This document shows positions 51,110 to 61,500 of a DNA stretch of 64,000 nt, one piece after another. Made by a program: the position numbers and the translations under genes. How positions within the stretch are numbered: position 1 is the stretch's first letter; each line of letters starts with the position of its first letter. The stretch covers positions 4,076 to 68,075 of the forward strand of contig CAJUDA010000017.1 in the NCBI GenBank assembly GCA_910584875.1, given 5' to 3'. This stretch comes from an uncultured Eubacterium sp. (GTDB lineage Bacteria; Bacillota; Clostridia; Lachnospirales; Lachnospiraceae). A model generated the notes under the pieces. The model ran no database searches. It was not told the origin of the DNA and saw only the letters and a list, made by a program, of their open reading frames with translations.

Positions 51110-53165
51110 ATGATAAAGAATCGGAAACTCAGCACAATACTTACTATGGCAATAACTCTTATCGCGGTTTTTTTGTATTTCACTTCTGTTTATTATAGCT
51201 AACAGGAATATGACAAATGCGATGAAGACAACAGCAATGAACAATATGAAGACATCGCTGGAAGCAAAAACCAGGATCATTGAAGAGTATGTAAAAAGCT
51301 CTGAAGATTTACTGATCGCTTATAGTAAAGCACCAGTGATCGCCGCTTTGCTGAAAGATCCGGATAACAAAGAGCTGCAAAAGTCTGCCCAGGATTTTAC
51401 GGAGAAATACTATGCCGGACTTGACCAGTGGGAGGGGATTTATACCGGAGAATGGAATACCCATGTCATTGCCCATGCCAATCCGAAAGTCGTGGGGATG
51501 GTGACGAGAAAGGGCGAGGGCTTAAAGCAGCTGCAGGATGCGATGAAACAGGCAAACGGTATTTACAATACGGGGATCATTGTCTCGCCTGCCTCCAAAA
51601 AACTGATACTGTCCATGTATTGTCCGGTATTTGACAGTGATGGGAAAACGATCCTTGGTTATGTGGGTGGCGGCCCTTTTGCGGAAGGGTTAAAAAAACT
51701 GCTCGATTCCCTTGTGACTGAGGGATTGGAAAATGCAAAATATACAATGATCAATACAGAAACAGGCGTTTATATCTTTCACGAAAAAGAAGATCTGATG
51801 TCCCAGAACATAGAAGATGCGATGCTGCTTTCTGTGATTGACCGTATACATAACTCTCAGGATAAAACGTATGATAATTTTGAATATATGGAAAAAGAAG
51901 GGGATCCATGTGTGGCGGCATACCAGTCTCTGGCAGACCGGGGATGGGCGGTTGTTCTGAGTGACAGTGAGAAGGAGATTTATGCACAGGCGGATACCAA
52001 TAAAAGGATGCTGGGAATTGTTTGTATTGGATCACTCATACTGATTGCCTTATTGTCATGGCTGCTGATCCGTTTCAGTACCAGACCACTCAAGACGATA
52101 GAGAACGCCATTATCCGGCTCCAGAACCTGGATCTGAGTCCGGTGGCGAAATTGGATAAGTATATCAACCGGAAAAGTGAGATTGGCAAGATTGCTACGG
52201 CGATGGATTCTTTATATGTGTCGTTCCGGGAAATTGTCTCCACTCTTGACCAGTGTTCGGTTTCCATATCAGATTCTGCCGGTAAGATGACAGAGTCTTC
52301 CCAGATCCTTCTCGAATGTGTGGAGGATAACTCAGCGACAACGCAGGAGCTGGCGGCAAGTACCGATACGACGAATGAGGCAATCATCCGGGTTGGACAG
52401 GAGATCAGCCGGATCGCCGATATGGTACATCAGGTGGAGGAAAAGGTACAGGCGGGAAGTGAAAGAAGCGAGGACCTGATCCGGGTAGTCCAGCGCATGA
52501 AAGAGACGGCAAATAAATCTCTGCAGGTTACAGGTTCCCAGATGCAGGAAAATCAGAGAAATATTGAAGAGGCGATGCAAAACCTGCAGTCATTGTCCAG
52601 GATCAATGATATGGTTACGCAGATTCTTGATATCACCAGTCAGACGAATCTTCTTTCACTGAATGCTTCGATCGAGGCAGCACGGGCGGGAGAATCCGGA
52701 CGCGGCTTTGCTGTAGTGGCGAGCGAGATCGGTAATCTGGCAAACAGTTCTTCGGTTACGGCGACGCAGATCCAGGCGATCTGTAATGATACCAATTCCA
52801 ATATGGAGCATGTCCAGTCCTGTTTCAATGACATTATCCGTTTTCTTGATCAGGATGTTGCCACCCAATTTAAAGATTTTATTGATATTGCCAATGAATA
52901 CAGTGCCTCAATCCAGTCCATCCAGAATGTGATAAAGGAGATTGAACAGGTGTCCAATGTCTTTGTGGATGCCGTATCCAACATCAAGGATCAGATCAGC
53001 ACGGTTCAGTGCGCTTCCGGTGAAAATGCGATCGGCGTCGATGATATCATAGAAAAGATTGAACGCACGACGAACACCACAGAAGTGCTGACCAATATTG
53101 TAGAGGTGAATCAGGATAATGCTGCTTCAATCCGCGATATTGTGAATAAGTTTACCGATTATTAA
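51110..53165 (+). pseudogene. Methyl-accepting chemotaxis protein with frameshift in a T7 run
   Basis: From the ATG with a good ribosome site the frame reads [20 protein letters not shown] and stops at a TAA at 51200. Removing one T from the run of seven at 51168-51174 continues the first membrane helix as [13 protein letters not shown] and joins a long frame, giving an intact 684-residue chemoreceptor. The rest is normal: a Cache-like sensor (about 40-285), helix 2 ([18 protein letters not shown]), HAMP, and the signalling tip [20 protein letters not shown] with [14 protein letters not shown]. Either the gene is phase-variable by slippage, recently inactivated, or the assembly is one base off. 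An internal ATG at 51210 would lack helix 1. It converges on pnuC with overlapping stops. Confidence 0.85.
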
Positions 53166-53872
53166 ATGATTACACCAGCTTCCTGTCGTTTCTGCATCCT
53201 GGACCAGTTTACGAACCCATAAATGTCATTGATCAGAAACATGACAAAACAGATGACGACGGACAGATAGGACAGGTCGGAACATGCTGCCAGAGTCCAT
53301 AAAAGGATCAGCACGATATCATTGGCGGCGTAGGCGATGGCGAAGAATGCATTTCTCCGGAAAGTCAGGTAAACGGCGAGGAAGCTGGTGGTCACAGATA
53401 TCGTACTGGGAACGATGTTTGCGGTATGGAATGCCTTCAGGATAAAATAGAAGACAAAAGTAACAAGTATTGTCAGCAGTATCATAATACTAATTTCTTT
53501 TCCCTTCAGACGGTTGATCTTTACTTCCGCCCTGTTTCCGTTATAAGGATTGCGCAGCCAGGAGACCAGGGCAAAAACAGCCATGGGAGCGGTCATCCCC
53601 AGATAGGTGATCATCTCTCCGTAATAATGGTACGTGAAAGAAATGATGCCGTACAGACAGCTGAAGATGACCATCAGAAACTGTCCGAACGGATTCCCTT
53701 TCGCATTAAAGATCAGAGATGTTACGCCGATCAGGGATGCGGTGAGTGTCAGCATATTTTCCCTGTCAAAAATAAAAAAGAAGATTAGGATTGATAAGAC
53801 GGAAATGCACCATAATGTGATTTCCGTTTTTGTAAAATAGTGACAGAAATTTTTGATTTTTTTAGATAACAT
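53162..53872 (-). CDS. pnuC: Nicotinamide mononucleotide/riboside transporter PnuC
   Basis: A 236-residue membrane protein with seven or so hydrophobic segments, of the PnuC family of NAD-precursor transporters. Family-like stretches include [31 protein letters not shown], given here as positions about 65-95, [10 protein letters not shown], and the end [15 protein letters not shown], which matches the typical PnuC tail (YGxxxWxKxQ). Start 53872 has AAGGAG eight bases upstream; earlier in-frame ATGs do not. The stop overlaps that of the convergent chemoreceptor gene. Confidence 0.88.
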   Translation of the reverse strand: MLSKKIKNFCHYFTKTEITLWCISVLSILIFFFIFDRENMLTLTASLIGVTSLIFNAKGNPFGQFLMVIFSCLYGIISFTYHYYGEMITYLGMTAPMAVFALVSWLRNPYNGNRAEVKINRLKGKEISIMILLTILVTFVFYFILKAFHTANIVPSTISVTTSFLAVYLTFRRNAFFAIAYAANDIVLILLWTLAACSDLSYLSVVICFVMFLINDIYGFVNWSRMQKRQEAGVII

Positions 53873-54022
53873 AACATTGTCTCCTTCTGTAGCCGGCTCA
53901 ACGGCGTCAAGATAAAAATAAGCACTCATATACACATCTTCAAAGACCTAACGATGTGAAACGAATACTTTCGCGTTCCTACCCGGTGGCAGTATAGTGC
54001 TATTTAATTATTTAGAAGAATA
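53873..54022 (-). promoter_or_regulatory. Structured 5' leader of pnuC, candidate regulatory RNA
   Basis: About 140 bases of leader follow the promoter. On the minus strand CACATC pairs exactly with GATGTG (53934-53958 area), and GAACGCGAAAGTATTCGTTTC forms an adjoining imperfect hairpin. Repeat copy F lies between these and the Shine-Dalgarno. pnuC genes are known targets of NAD- and other riboswitches, but I cannot match this leader to a known class. Confidence 0.35.
53890..53910. repeat. Half-copy F of the palindromic repeat
   Basis: TAGCCGGCTCAACGGCGTCAA shares GGCTCAACGGCG with the left half of copies A and D. No right half-site follows. Confidence 0.4.
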
Positions 54023-54045
54023 GCATATCAGGATGATAAAGTCAA
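54017..54045 (-). promoter_or_regulatory. Sigma-A promoter of pnuC
   Basis: Minus-strand TTGACT (54040-54045) and TATTCT (54017-54022) with a 17-base spacer. The -35 overlaps the stop codon of the upstream histidine kinase gene. Confidence 0.7.
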
Positions 54046-56039
54046 GCCTGACTTACCAGTGGGATCCGGACTGTAAATGTGGTCCCCCTGCCTTCCACAG
54101 AAGCCACGTCAATCGCACCTCCGTGTTCGGTAATAATCGTTTTTGCGATCGGGAGCCCCAGTCCCTGTCCGCCGTCTTGTTTGTGAGTGGTGTAGAAACG
54201 ATGGAAAATATGGGGAAGTTCTTTTTCTGATATGCCGCAGCCGGTATCGGACACAGACAGACAGGCATACTGGTTTTCTATCTTTAAGGCGAGGGTGATC
54301 CTGCCGTCGGCAGGAGTGTGTTCAGCGGCATTATATACCAGATTTTCCAGCGCACGGGACAGTTTTTCTGTGTCTGCCATGATCCGGCACGGCTGCGGAC
54401 AGGACTGATAGATAAAATCAGGTCCGCTCATCTCGATGACCGGTCGGCAGCTATAGTGAAACTCAGAGAGAAACTGATTCAGATCCAGGGATTCCATACG
54501 CGATGGGGTCCCTGTTTCAGATGCCAGCATCTGGATCGAGTGCAGCCGCTGGGACAGAAGTTCGCATTGTTCTTCGATATAAGACATTTTATCCCGGGTA
54601 GCCTTGTCGAGCATGATATCGTTGCCGCGTATGATCTGCGCCATATTGGACAGGGAGGTGAGAGGAGATTTCATATCATGTCCGAGTTCGGTGATCAGCT
54701 GGCCCCTCTCGGAGAGGAGCTGGTGCAGGTGGAGTGTTTTTTCCGCCACCTCTTCCTGCAGATGGAACGTCAGCCTTTTATTTTCGGTAATGATATCATA
54801 ATTTTGCTGCATCATCCGGATGGCAAAGGCGATCACCATGCAATATACGCCATACTCCTCCGGCCATCCCAGGGCGGCAGGTTCAAAGTGGCCGACTGCC
54901 AGGACGCCATAGAGAAGGAAGGCGCCGTTTGCCGTGACAGCAGCCAGCGGCACGGATATATGGGGACGCCCGTTCAGACAGCCGCAGAAGGCTGCGCCGG
55001 TCAGAAATACGGCTGCTGCGATCTTGTACCACGAGATCAGGATACCGTACCACTGCGTGAGTGCAGGGAAAGCGGGGAGGAGGATCAGAGGCAGAATGGC
55101 AGAGGCACCGCACATAGCAAGAGAGAAAACACGGACGATTGTGTGGAGCCGGCGGTGCTTTCCTGAAAGGAAGAGACGGAAAGCGATCTGCAGGGCAAAA
55201 AAGAGTCCGGCAAGCGCCGTGGCGTCTTCCAGGGCATAGAGGGAACGCACCAGCGGTAGCCCCGCCAGCCGGATAAACGGATAGCAGATGCGCAGGCAAA
55301 ACGTCAGGCACAGCATGCCAAAATCAGAGAATGCTGGGTGCAGATGTAAATTCTTTTTAAAAAATACCAGACAAAACAGTGACAGAGTCAGCGACGAAAA
55401 AAACATTAGTCCGTAAAACAGCATACGGTAGGCGATGAGATGGCTGATGCTGTCAGGATTTCCGATGGCGGGAGGATACCAGAGCCCGCCGTAGTAATGG
55501 GAGTAATTGGAAATCTGTAGGATCAGTTCTGTGCTGCCATTGACGGGGAACGAATAGACAGTATCGCGGATCAATGGGGAATACTGGTCTGGCATCACTT
55601 CCCCAGGACCGCCCAGGCTCTGCCCGTCTACAAATACGTGGGCGGCACAGAGGGGTTCTGGCAGATAGAGTGACACAGTGCCCGAACCGTTCAGGTGCAG
55701 GCGGTAGGTGGCAGAGCCATAGGGATCGCTGTCTGTGTGGAAAGCGGAGAGGTTCGGGTATTGTCCCGCCCATGTCAGATAACGGGGAGACGGCAGGGCG
55801 CCAGCCGCAAAATCGGCAGGGGACAGCAGCCTGTCCGGATAGAGTTCCCAGCCGTCCACCAGAAAGCAGCAGCCACTTTCTGGTATCATAGCGATATTAT
55901 CTTGCGCAACAGGCGCTTTTTTTGTATACTTATTGTCATAAACAGAAAGCAGCCGCATGACAGCCAGTGTCACTAAAATGGCTGCGGTCATGATGGTAAA
56001 CAACTGTAATGTTTTTTTACTGAAAAAAGTTTGTTTCAT
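54042..56039 (-). CDS. Sensor histidine kinase with 7TMR-DISM-type sensor
   Basis: A 665-residue kinase. An N-terminal helix (about 12-32) leads to an extracellular jelly-roll-like domain (about 40-200; YRLHLNGSGTVSLYLPEP, VFVDGQSLGGPGE, LQISNYSHYYGG), then seven membrane segments (about 210-400), the 7TMR-DISM layout associated with carbohydrate or polymer sensing. A coiled coil and a HisKA/HATPase core follow: H-box ITELGHDMKSPLTSLSNMAQ, N-box ALENLVYNAAEHTP, VSDTGCGIS and GQGLGLPIAKTI. Start 56039 has GAGGTG upstream. The likely partner regulator is encoded at 57679-58374 on the same strand, beyond an inverted surface-protein gene. Confidence 0.9.
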   Translation of the reverse strand: MKQTFFSKKTLQLFTIMTAAILVTLAVMRLLSVYDNKYTKKAPVAQDNIAMIPESGCCFLVDGWELYPDRLLSPADFAAGALPSPRYLTWAGQYPNLSAFHTDSDPYGSATYRLHLNGSGTVSLYLPEPLCAAHVFVDGQSLGGPGEVMPDQYSPLIRDTVYSFPVNGSTELILQISNYSHYYGGLWYPPAIGNPDSISHLIAYRMLFYGLMFFSSLTLSLFCLVFFKKNLHLHPAFSDFGMLCLTFCLRICYPFIRLAGLPLVRSLYALEDATALAGLFFALQIAFRLFLSGKHRRLHTIVRVFSLAMCGASAILPLILLPAFPALTQWYGILISWYKIAAAVFLTGAAFCGCLNGRPHISVPLAAVTANGAFLLYGVLAVGHFEPAALGWPEEYGVYCMVIAFAIRMMQQNYDIITENKRLTFHLQEEVAEKTLHLHQLLSERGQLITELGHDMKSPLTSLSNMAQIIRGNDIMLDKATRDKMSYIEEQCELLSQRLHSIQMLASETGTPSRMESLDLNQFLSEFHYSCRPVIEMSGPDFIYQSCPQPCRIMADTEKLSRALENLVYNAAEHTPADGRITLALKIENQYACLSVSDTGCGISEKELPHIFHRFYTTHKQDGGQGLGLPIAKTIITEHGGAIDVASVEGRGTTFTVRIPLVSQA
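55902..55930 (+). promoter_or_regulatory. Promoter of the 56067 surface-protein gene, inside the kinase gene
   Basis: TTGCGC (55902-55907), 17 bases, TATACT (55925-55930) on the plus strand, within the 5' part of the divergent kinase gene. The leader would be about 130 bases and antisense to the kinase message. Confidence 0.55.
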
Positions 56040-56066
56040 TTTACACCTCTTATAAAGGAGCGCGGT

Positions 56067-57674
56067 ATGATAAAAATACGTCATAAAATTGTACTTTCAT
56101 TACTGATCCTGTTATCCCTATTATACATACCATCCATCGCCCGTGCAACGGAAAAAGACACGGTATCGACCGGACCGGAGCTGGTCCGGTGGATGGAGGA
56201 GCATAAAAATACAGGCGGCACAGTGAGCCTGTCAGCCGACATCACACTGGAGGATGAATGGGATTTTGTTCCCGACAGACCAGGACGGCCAGCCCTGACC
56301 GTGGAGACGCAAGGACATTCGATCACGGTTGCCGGAGAGATCAGCTTTCTGAGCGACCATCATCTCACGTTCCGACGGCAGGCGGGTGGAAAACCTGTTT
56401 TTCATGTGCGGGAGGGCGGGATGCTTTTCCTGGAGGGTGCTGAGGTCGTGGATGAGACAGCTGACCGGGAAGCAGTGGCAGAGGACAGGGGCTTTGCGCT
56501 GGTGCAGGACGAGGGCTCTGGTCTTGCTGTTTCAGATTGTCCGGTTTCCGGGAAAATACGATATGCCAGAACTCCTTTTGTCATAAACATCAGACCAGTC
56601 ACCGTGGTAGCGGAACCCGGACAGACAGCGGCAGATGTGATCCCCTCTGTGATCGCCAGTCAGGTCATCCGTGAGGGAACAGTGCATTTTGGTGAAATCA
56701 TATCTGTCTCATGGGAACTGGCAGGTACGGGACAGATGCAGAAGGACAGACGTCGTTTTACTGTCCGGGGCAGATTTCATGGGGCGGCTTCTCTCACAGT
56801 GCCTGTGTGTACGGTTGCCTATAATGATTTTCCACTGACCTTTACCAGTGTCACAGCCGGTTACAGTCTGTCTTCCTATCTGTTCAAGGGGTGTTTTACG
56901 AAACCAGAGGGTACATTGCCTATTCAGGTAGCCAGTGAATATTCTTTTGATAACAAAAACTGGATCCAGTACAGAGTGGATAACGTTTCTGTTATGGATG
57001 AATCCTTTTTTATCGGGCTGACAAAAGCGGAGTGGGATGTTTCCGTACATCCCTATCTATATATTCGTCTTCGTGGCAGCCGTGCCGGAACAGAATACTA
57101 TTCCAATGTTCTCCGGTATGCGGCAGATGATCTGGATCAGGTGGTGGATCAGGGGGGAAACCGGGGAGGAGGGACAGCGGTTCTTGATCCGCTTCCAAAA
57201 CCCTCTGCCGTACCGGAGCCAACGCCTCTTCCGGCGTCAAAGCCGACGCCCCTTCCTGTGCCGGAAGAACCGGCTGCCAGCAGTGTGCCGGAAGAACAGA
57301 AGTCTGCCACAGTGAGTAATGAACCCTCTGTGAAAAACAAAGAGCCGGGCAGGAAGACAAAAAGAAGTGCTGTCAGCCCGCAGAGTGTCAAATCAGTTAA
57401 GACGGTCAATGCCGGATCCGGGGCAGAGACGACGCAACATGACCTGGAAGATAAAACAGGAAAAACTAAGACCGCACAATCTGTCCGCAGGACGGATCTG
57501 GCGGACACGATGGAAAAAACGGATGCCGGGAAAACGGCGGCGGTTCCTGATCCTGCCAGGATGGCTGATGACAGAGAGACTGCATCTGGAATTCCCTGGC
57601 TGGCGGCTGCTGTATTGTTTTGCGCCGCTGTCATTGCTGTCCTTATCCGATACCGCCGTACACGTCCGGACTGA
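56067..57674 (+). CDS. Membrane-anchored surface protein, unknown function
   Basis: A 535-residue exported protein. A signal peptide covers about 1-28 (IVLSLLILLSLLYIPSIARA). The first third has a beta-helix-like stretch (GTVSLSADITLEDEWDFVPD, then ITVAGEISFLSDHHLTFR) also seen in the large surface protein at 58541. The middle is beta-rich without a recognised domain; about 375-500 is a Pro/Lys/Thr-rich spacer. The C-terminus is one membrane helix (about 507-525) and RYRRTRPD, with no sortase motif. AAGGAG is 7 bases before the ATG at 56067. It lies between a kinase and its probable response regulator and converges on the latter with 4 bases between stops. Confidence 0.75.
   Translation: MIKIRHKIVLSLLILLSLLYIPSIARATEKDTVSTGPELVRWMEEHKNTGGTVSLSADITLEDEWDFVPDRPGRPALTVETQGHSITVAGEISFLSDHHLTFRRQAGGKPVFHVREGGMLFLEGAEVVDETADREAVAEDRGFALVQDEGSGLAVSDCPVSGKIRYARTPFVINIRPVTVVAEPGQTAADVIPSVIASQVIREGTVHFGEIISVSWELAGTGQMQKDRRRFTVRGRFHGAASLTVPVCTVAYNDFPLTFTSVTAGYSLSSYLFKGCFTKPEGTLPIQVASEYSFDNKNWIQYRVDNVSVMDESFFIGLTKAEWDVSVHPYLYIRLRGSRAGTEYYSNVLRYAADDLDQVVDQGGNRGGGTAVLDPLPKPSAVPEPTPLPASKPTPLPVPEEPAASSVPEEQKSATVSNEPSVKNKEPGRKTKRSAVSPQSVKSVKTVNAGSGAETTQHDLEDKTGKTKTAQSVRRTDLADTMEKTDAGKTAAVPDPARMADDRETASGIPWLAAAVLFCAAVIAVLIRYRRTRPD
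56120..56148 (-). promoter_or_regulatory. Promoter of the 7TM kinase, inside the surface-protein gene
   Basis: Minus-strand TTGCAC (56143-56148), 17 bases, perfect TATAAT (56120-56125), located in the signal-peptide codons of the divergent gene. The two start codons are only 27 bases apart, so promoters overlap the opposite genes. Confidence 0.62.
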
Positions 57675-57678
57675 TCCC

Positions 57679-58374
57679 TTAACCGGGAAAATCCGAATTC
57701 TGTGGAGCGAAAAAGTATCCCTTGCGGCGGATGGTCTGGATGTAATCGTGTTCCGGACAGATGTCATATAACTTTTTCCGTATGCGCCCGATCAGGACCT
57801 GCAGTGATTTGAGCCCTTTATTGATTGGGGATTTCCATACAGAATCAAAGATCTGTTCGTAAGTAAATACCTTGCAGGGGTGTCTGGCAAGGAAATAGAG
57901 AACATCAAATTCATAGGTGGAAAAATCGACCGAAATTTCATTATAGCTCACGCTCCGGCTGGCAGGGTGGATGGTGAGACTGCCATAGTACAGTGTCTCT
58001 GGCGGCTGTGCCGCCCTTCCGCTGCGGATCCGGGCGCGTACACGCAGTTCCAGTTCTTTCAGACTATAGGGTTTGCAGACATAGTCATCTCCTCCGATAG
58101 AGAATCCCCGGATGCGGTTCTGCTCCTGGGTATAGCCGGAGAGAAACAGAAGGGGGACTCCGGTTTGCTGCCGTATCTTTTCGCACAAGCTAAAACCATC
58201 CCTATCGGGCAGGTCAACATCCAGGATGATACAGTCCAGTGATGCTGAGAGAATGATGCGTTCTGCTTCCTCTGCCGTCTCTGCACAGATGACTTCATAT
58301 CCCTTGGATTCAAAATAGATCCGGTTGTCTTCTAAGATCGAACGGTCGTCATCTACCATCAGAATTTTATACAT
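57679..58374 (-). CDS. OmpR-family response regulator
   Basis: A 231-residue regulator. The receiver has the acidic pair in MVDDDRS, phospho-acceptor Asp52 in CIILDVDLPDRDG, Ser in LFLSGYTQ and Lys in YVCKPYS. The C-terminal winged helix (about 130-225) includes FSTYEFDVLYFLARHPCKVF, then LQVLIGRIRKKL and YIQTIRRKGYFF. AGGAGG precedes the ATG by 6 bases. The kinase at 54042-56039, same strand, is its probable partner; the surface proteins at 56067 and 58541 are probable targets. Confidence 0.92.
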   Translation of the reverse strand: MYKILMVDDDRSILEDNRIYFESKGYEVICAETAEEAERIILSASLDCIILDVDLPDRDGFSLCEKIRQQTGVPLLFLSGYTQEQNRIRGFSIGGDDYVCKPYSLKELELRVRARIRSGRAAQPPETLYYGSLTIHPASRSVSYNEISVDFSTYEFDVLYFLARHPCKVFTYEQIFDSVWKSPINKGLKSLQVLIGRIRKKLYDICPEHDYIQTIRRKGYFFAPQNSDFPG

Positions 58375-58395
58375 AATTACCTCCTGTTAACGTGT

Positions 58396-58401
58396 ATTAT
58401 A
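58396..58401 (-). promoter_or_regulatory. Probable -10 box of the OmpR-type regulator gene
   Basis: Perfect TATAAT on the minus strand, 22 bases before the start codon, in AT-rich sequence; no good -35 at the usual distance, which would fit activator-dependent transcription. Confidence 0.45.
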
Positions 58402-58448
58402 ATATAAATATATCATAAAGTATTCTGTTTTTTAACAAGAAAAGTAAA

Positions 58449-58483
58449 CGGCTGGCAACAAATGTGTCAGCCGCTTCCTTTTT
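58449..58483 (+). other. GC-rich hairpin between divergent genes
   Basis: CGGCTGGCA pairs with TGTCAGCCG (one wobble) over ACAAATG, followed by CTTCCTTTTT. It looks like a terminator, but no upstream gene reads into it on this strand; it might insulate the two divergent promoters. Confidence 0.5.
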
Positions 58484-58510
58484 GGATAAAAAAAATGTAT
58501 GATATATTAT
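58482..58510 (+). promoter_or_regulatory. Promoter of the large surface protein
   Basis: TTGGAT (58482-58487), 17 bases, TATTAT (58505-58510). The start codon is 31 bases after the -10, with GGAGGG about 9 bases before it. Confidence 0.55.
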
Positions 58511-58540
58511 ATCAAGAAAATCAGGACGGAGGGAATCGTT

Positions 58541-61500
58541 ATGAAAAATAAGAAGAAACACATCCGGCGATCCGTAATGGCGGTATTTATGTCTGCGGCA
58601 CTTGTGACCGGAATGATCTCATCGGCAGTACCAGCGCCGGTCCAGGCGCAGGCGGATGTCAAAAAAACGCCGGGTGCTGTCAAAAGAACAGGGAATATGA
58701 CCTGGAGGGACGGTACCGTCATCGAAGCCAATACGGATGAGGGAATATACGAACTTGCCGGAGGTACCAAAAAAGACCCGCTGGTCATCACAGTGGAGGG
58801 AACCGTAACCGTACCAAGAGGAATCTACATAACATCCGGTTATGTAAAATTTACTGGTTCTGGCACGCTGAAGTGGAAAGAGAATGATGATTATGATGAT
58901 GGATATGACAGCTATCTTGATTCTGCGCTGGGTGTGGAAGCGGGGGCAGATGTCACATTTGAGAAGGTGATCCTTGATGGAAACAGTATCACATTTTATC
59001 AGTCTGCGTTTTTGCTGGAAGGGAATGTTTCATTGAGCGGCAGTACACAGATCAGGAACTTTTTTTCCAGGACTTATACGGGAACAGGTCTGGGGAACAA
59101 AGGTGTGATCGCTGTGTATGGAAAGGGCGTCCTCAATATCTATGATGGGGTCAGTATCACAGGAAACAAAAGTGAAAGCGGCATTATTGCCCTGTATCAG
59201 ATGGATGATTACGACTCCGCAGATCCCTCTTTGTCGACAGCGACCGTGAATATGTACGGCGGTTCGATCACAGGTAATACGGTGCAGGATACTCCTTTCC
59301 CTATGGGGGTGATCTGGAACTGGTGCGGCAACCTCAATATTTTCGGCGGTGAGATAATCGCCCAGGGAGGCGAGTATGCCGTTCATACACAGGGAAATGC
59401 CGATGGGTATAATGCGGCGACCAGGATTGCCGGCGGTACGTTTACGGGAGAGAAAAATGGTGCCGTCTGTGCGGGAAAAGAGGAAAATAATAAGAGCTCC
59501 ATTCTTATCGCTGGCGGTGTTTTTTCAGGGAAAACAGCAGCAACGGTTAATTATGGCACCATTACGATCCGTGGCGGACAATATACCGGCAGTGAATATG
59601 CCCTCAGCAGTAATGGCAACGGCAGCCTGGAAGTGTACGGCGGCGAATTTCTGGGCGGTACGGCAGCCTATCAGGGAAATATCCAGACACAGACACAGAA
59701 GGTGATCGTTGGAGAGAACAAAGTTTCTGCACAGAACTGGGATAAGCAGGCGGCGTTAAACGGTTTTAAGTATGTTGCCATTGGCGAAATACCGGAAAAG
59801 CCTGCCGAGCATACCCATACCGAAGATGCCGGGACTCAGACGGAGGAAGGAATCGTCTATAAGTGCACGACATGTGGATTTGTGCTGCGTACGGTAGTGC
59901 TGCACAAACATAATGACATTACATGGGAAGCATGGACAGAGACGGACCGTCTGCCGGATACGGCAGGGAATTATTATCTGACAGAGGATGTGACACTTTC
60001 TGATAATTGGCTTGTGCCGAAGAATACAACAAATCTCTGTCTGAACGGAAATAGCATTCGTATCACGAAAGCGAATACGAATGCCATTGCTGTGTACGAG
60101 GGGTATAGTCAACTGAACCTGTATAATTGTACAGACGGCGGACATGTCGAGGGCGTCCAGATCAGCAATAGTCTTGCTGGGTTTGCGATGTATGGGGGAG
60201 AGATCTCCGGTGTCAATGGTAGTTATGGCGGTGTACAAAATCACGGTAATTTTGTGATGTATGGCGGTAAGATTACTCAAAACCAGGCAACGTTTGGCGG
60301 CGGTGTACTAACCAGTGGAACATTTAGCATGCTGGGTGGTGAGATCAGCGGCAATATAAGCGAAAATGGTGGTGCCGTATATATAAGCGGCGAAAATGGT
60401 TCTATCATGGTGGGCGGCAGTGCTGTCATCTGGGGAAATAAAGATTCCCGCGGGAATCAGAGGAATGTATATCTTTACTCAGGGAATACGATAAGCATTT
60501 CTGATGACCGTCCTCTTACGGATTCTGCCCATATCGGTATTTCGACACAGGTTCTTCCGTCTGCTGGAAGTGATGTTGCGGTCACAGGGAAAAACGCAGA
60601 GGATTACAGTACCCGCTTCCGAAGTGATAATCCGGCTTATAAAATAACGGGTGGACTGGGTGCTGTAGTGAAGCTGGTTAAGAAACCGGATGTGCAGCCG
60701 CCTAAAGGAGAGATCACAGTGGGAGGTGCGTACTGGGAGGAATTCCAGGACAATATTACATTTGAAACGTATTTCAAACAGGCAGAGACACTGACGATCA
60801 CAGCGACCGATGAAGGAGAAGACGGCGCGGAAAGCTCCGGCGTGGATACGATCGCTTATCATCTTTCGGACCGTGTGCTGACAAAAGTGGAGGTACAGGC
60901 ACTTGGCAGGGATGACTGGACAGAGCAGCAAGGGGAGTCGGTTTCTATTACGATCAAACCGGACAGGAAATGTGTGATCTATGTAAAGATCACAGACAAG
61001 GCGGGGAATGCTGCCTATCTTTCCTCTACCGGGCTGGTGTTTGATAAGACGGCGCCTGTGATCAGCGGCATAAAGGATGGAAAGACGTACCGTTCGCCGC
61101 AGACTGTGACCGTGACGGAGGACAATCTGGCGTCGGTAAAGGTAAATGGGAAAGCGGCCACTCTGGAAGATAACAAATTTACCATGGAAGCAGTATCCGG
61201 GGAACAGACAGTCACTGCCACAGACAAGGCAGGAAACCGTACTACGGTGACGGTAAGGATAAAGACAGAGCAGGAAAATGTAAATGATGCAAAGAAGGTT
61301 GTAGAAGATGCGCTGAAAGGCATCACACCGTCCAACGATACAACGAAAAAGAATATTCAGGATGCATTGGATGCCGCATTGGATGCGGAAGGGCTTTCTG
61401 TGGTGACGGCGACGGTGGGAGAGATCACCAAAACGGAAGCAACTACGGATAATGCCGGAAGCATTCGCGGAAGCATAACGATCCAGTGCGGGGACAAATC

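Noticed and set aside
54318..55166. 282-codon plus-strand frame opposite the 7TM kinase gene
   Set aside because: Shadow of a well-supported gene; no recognisable domain and no Shine-Dalgarno.
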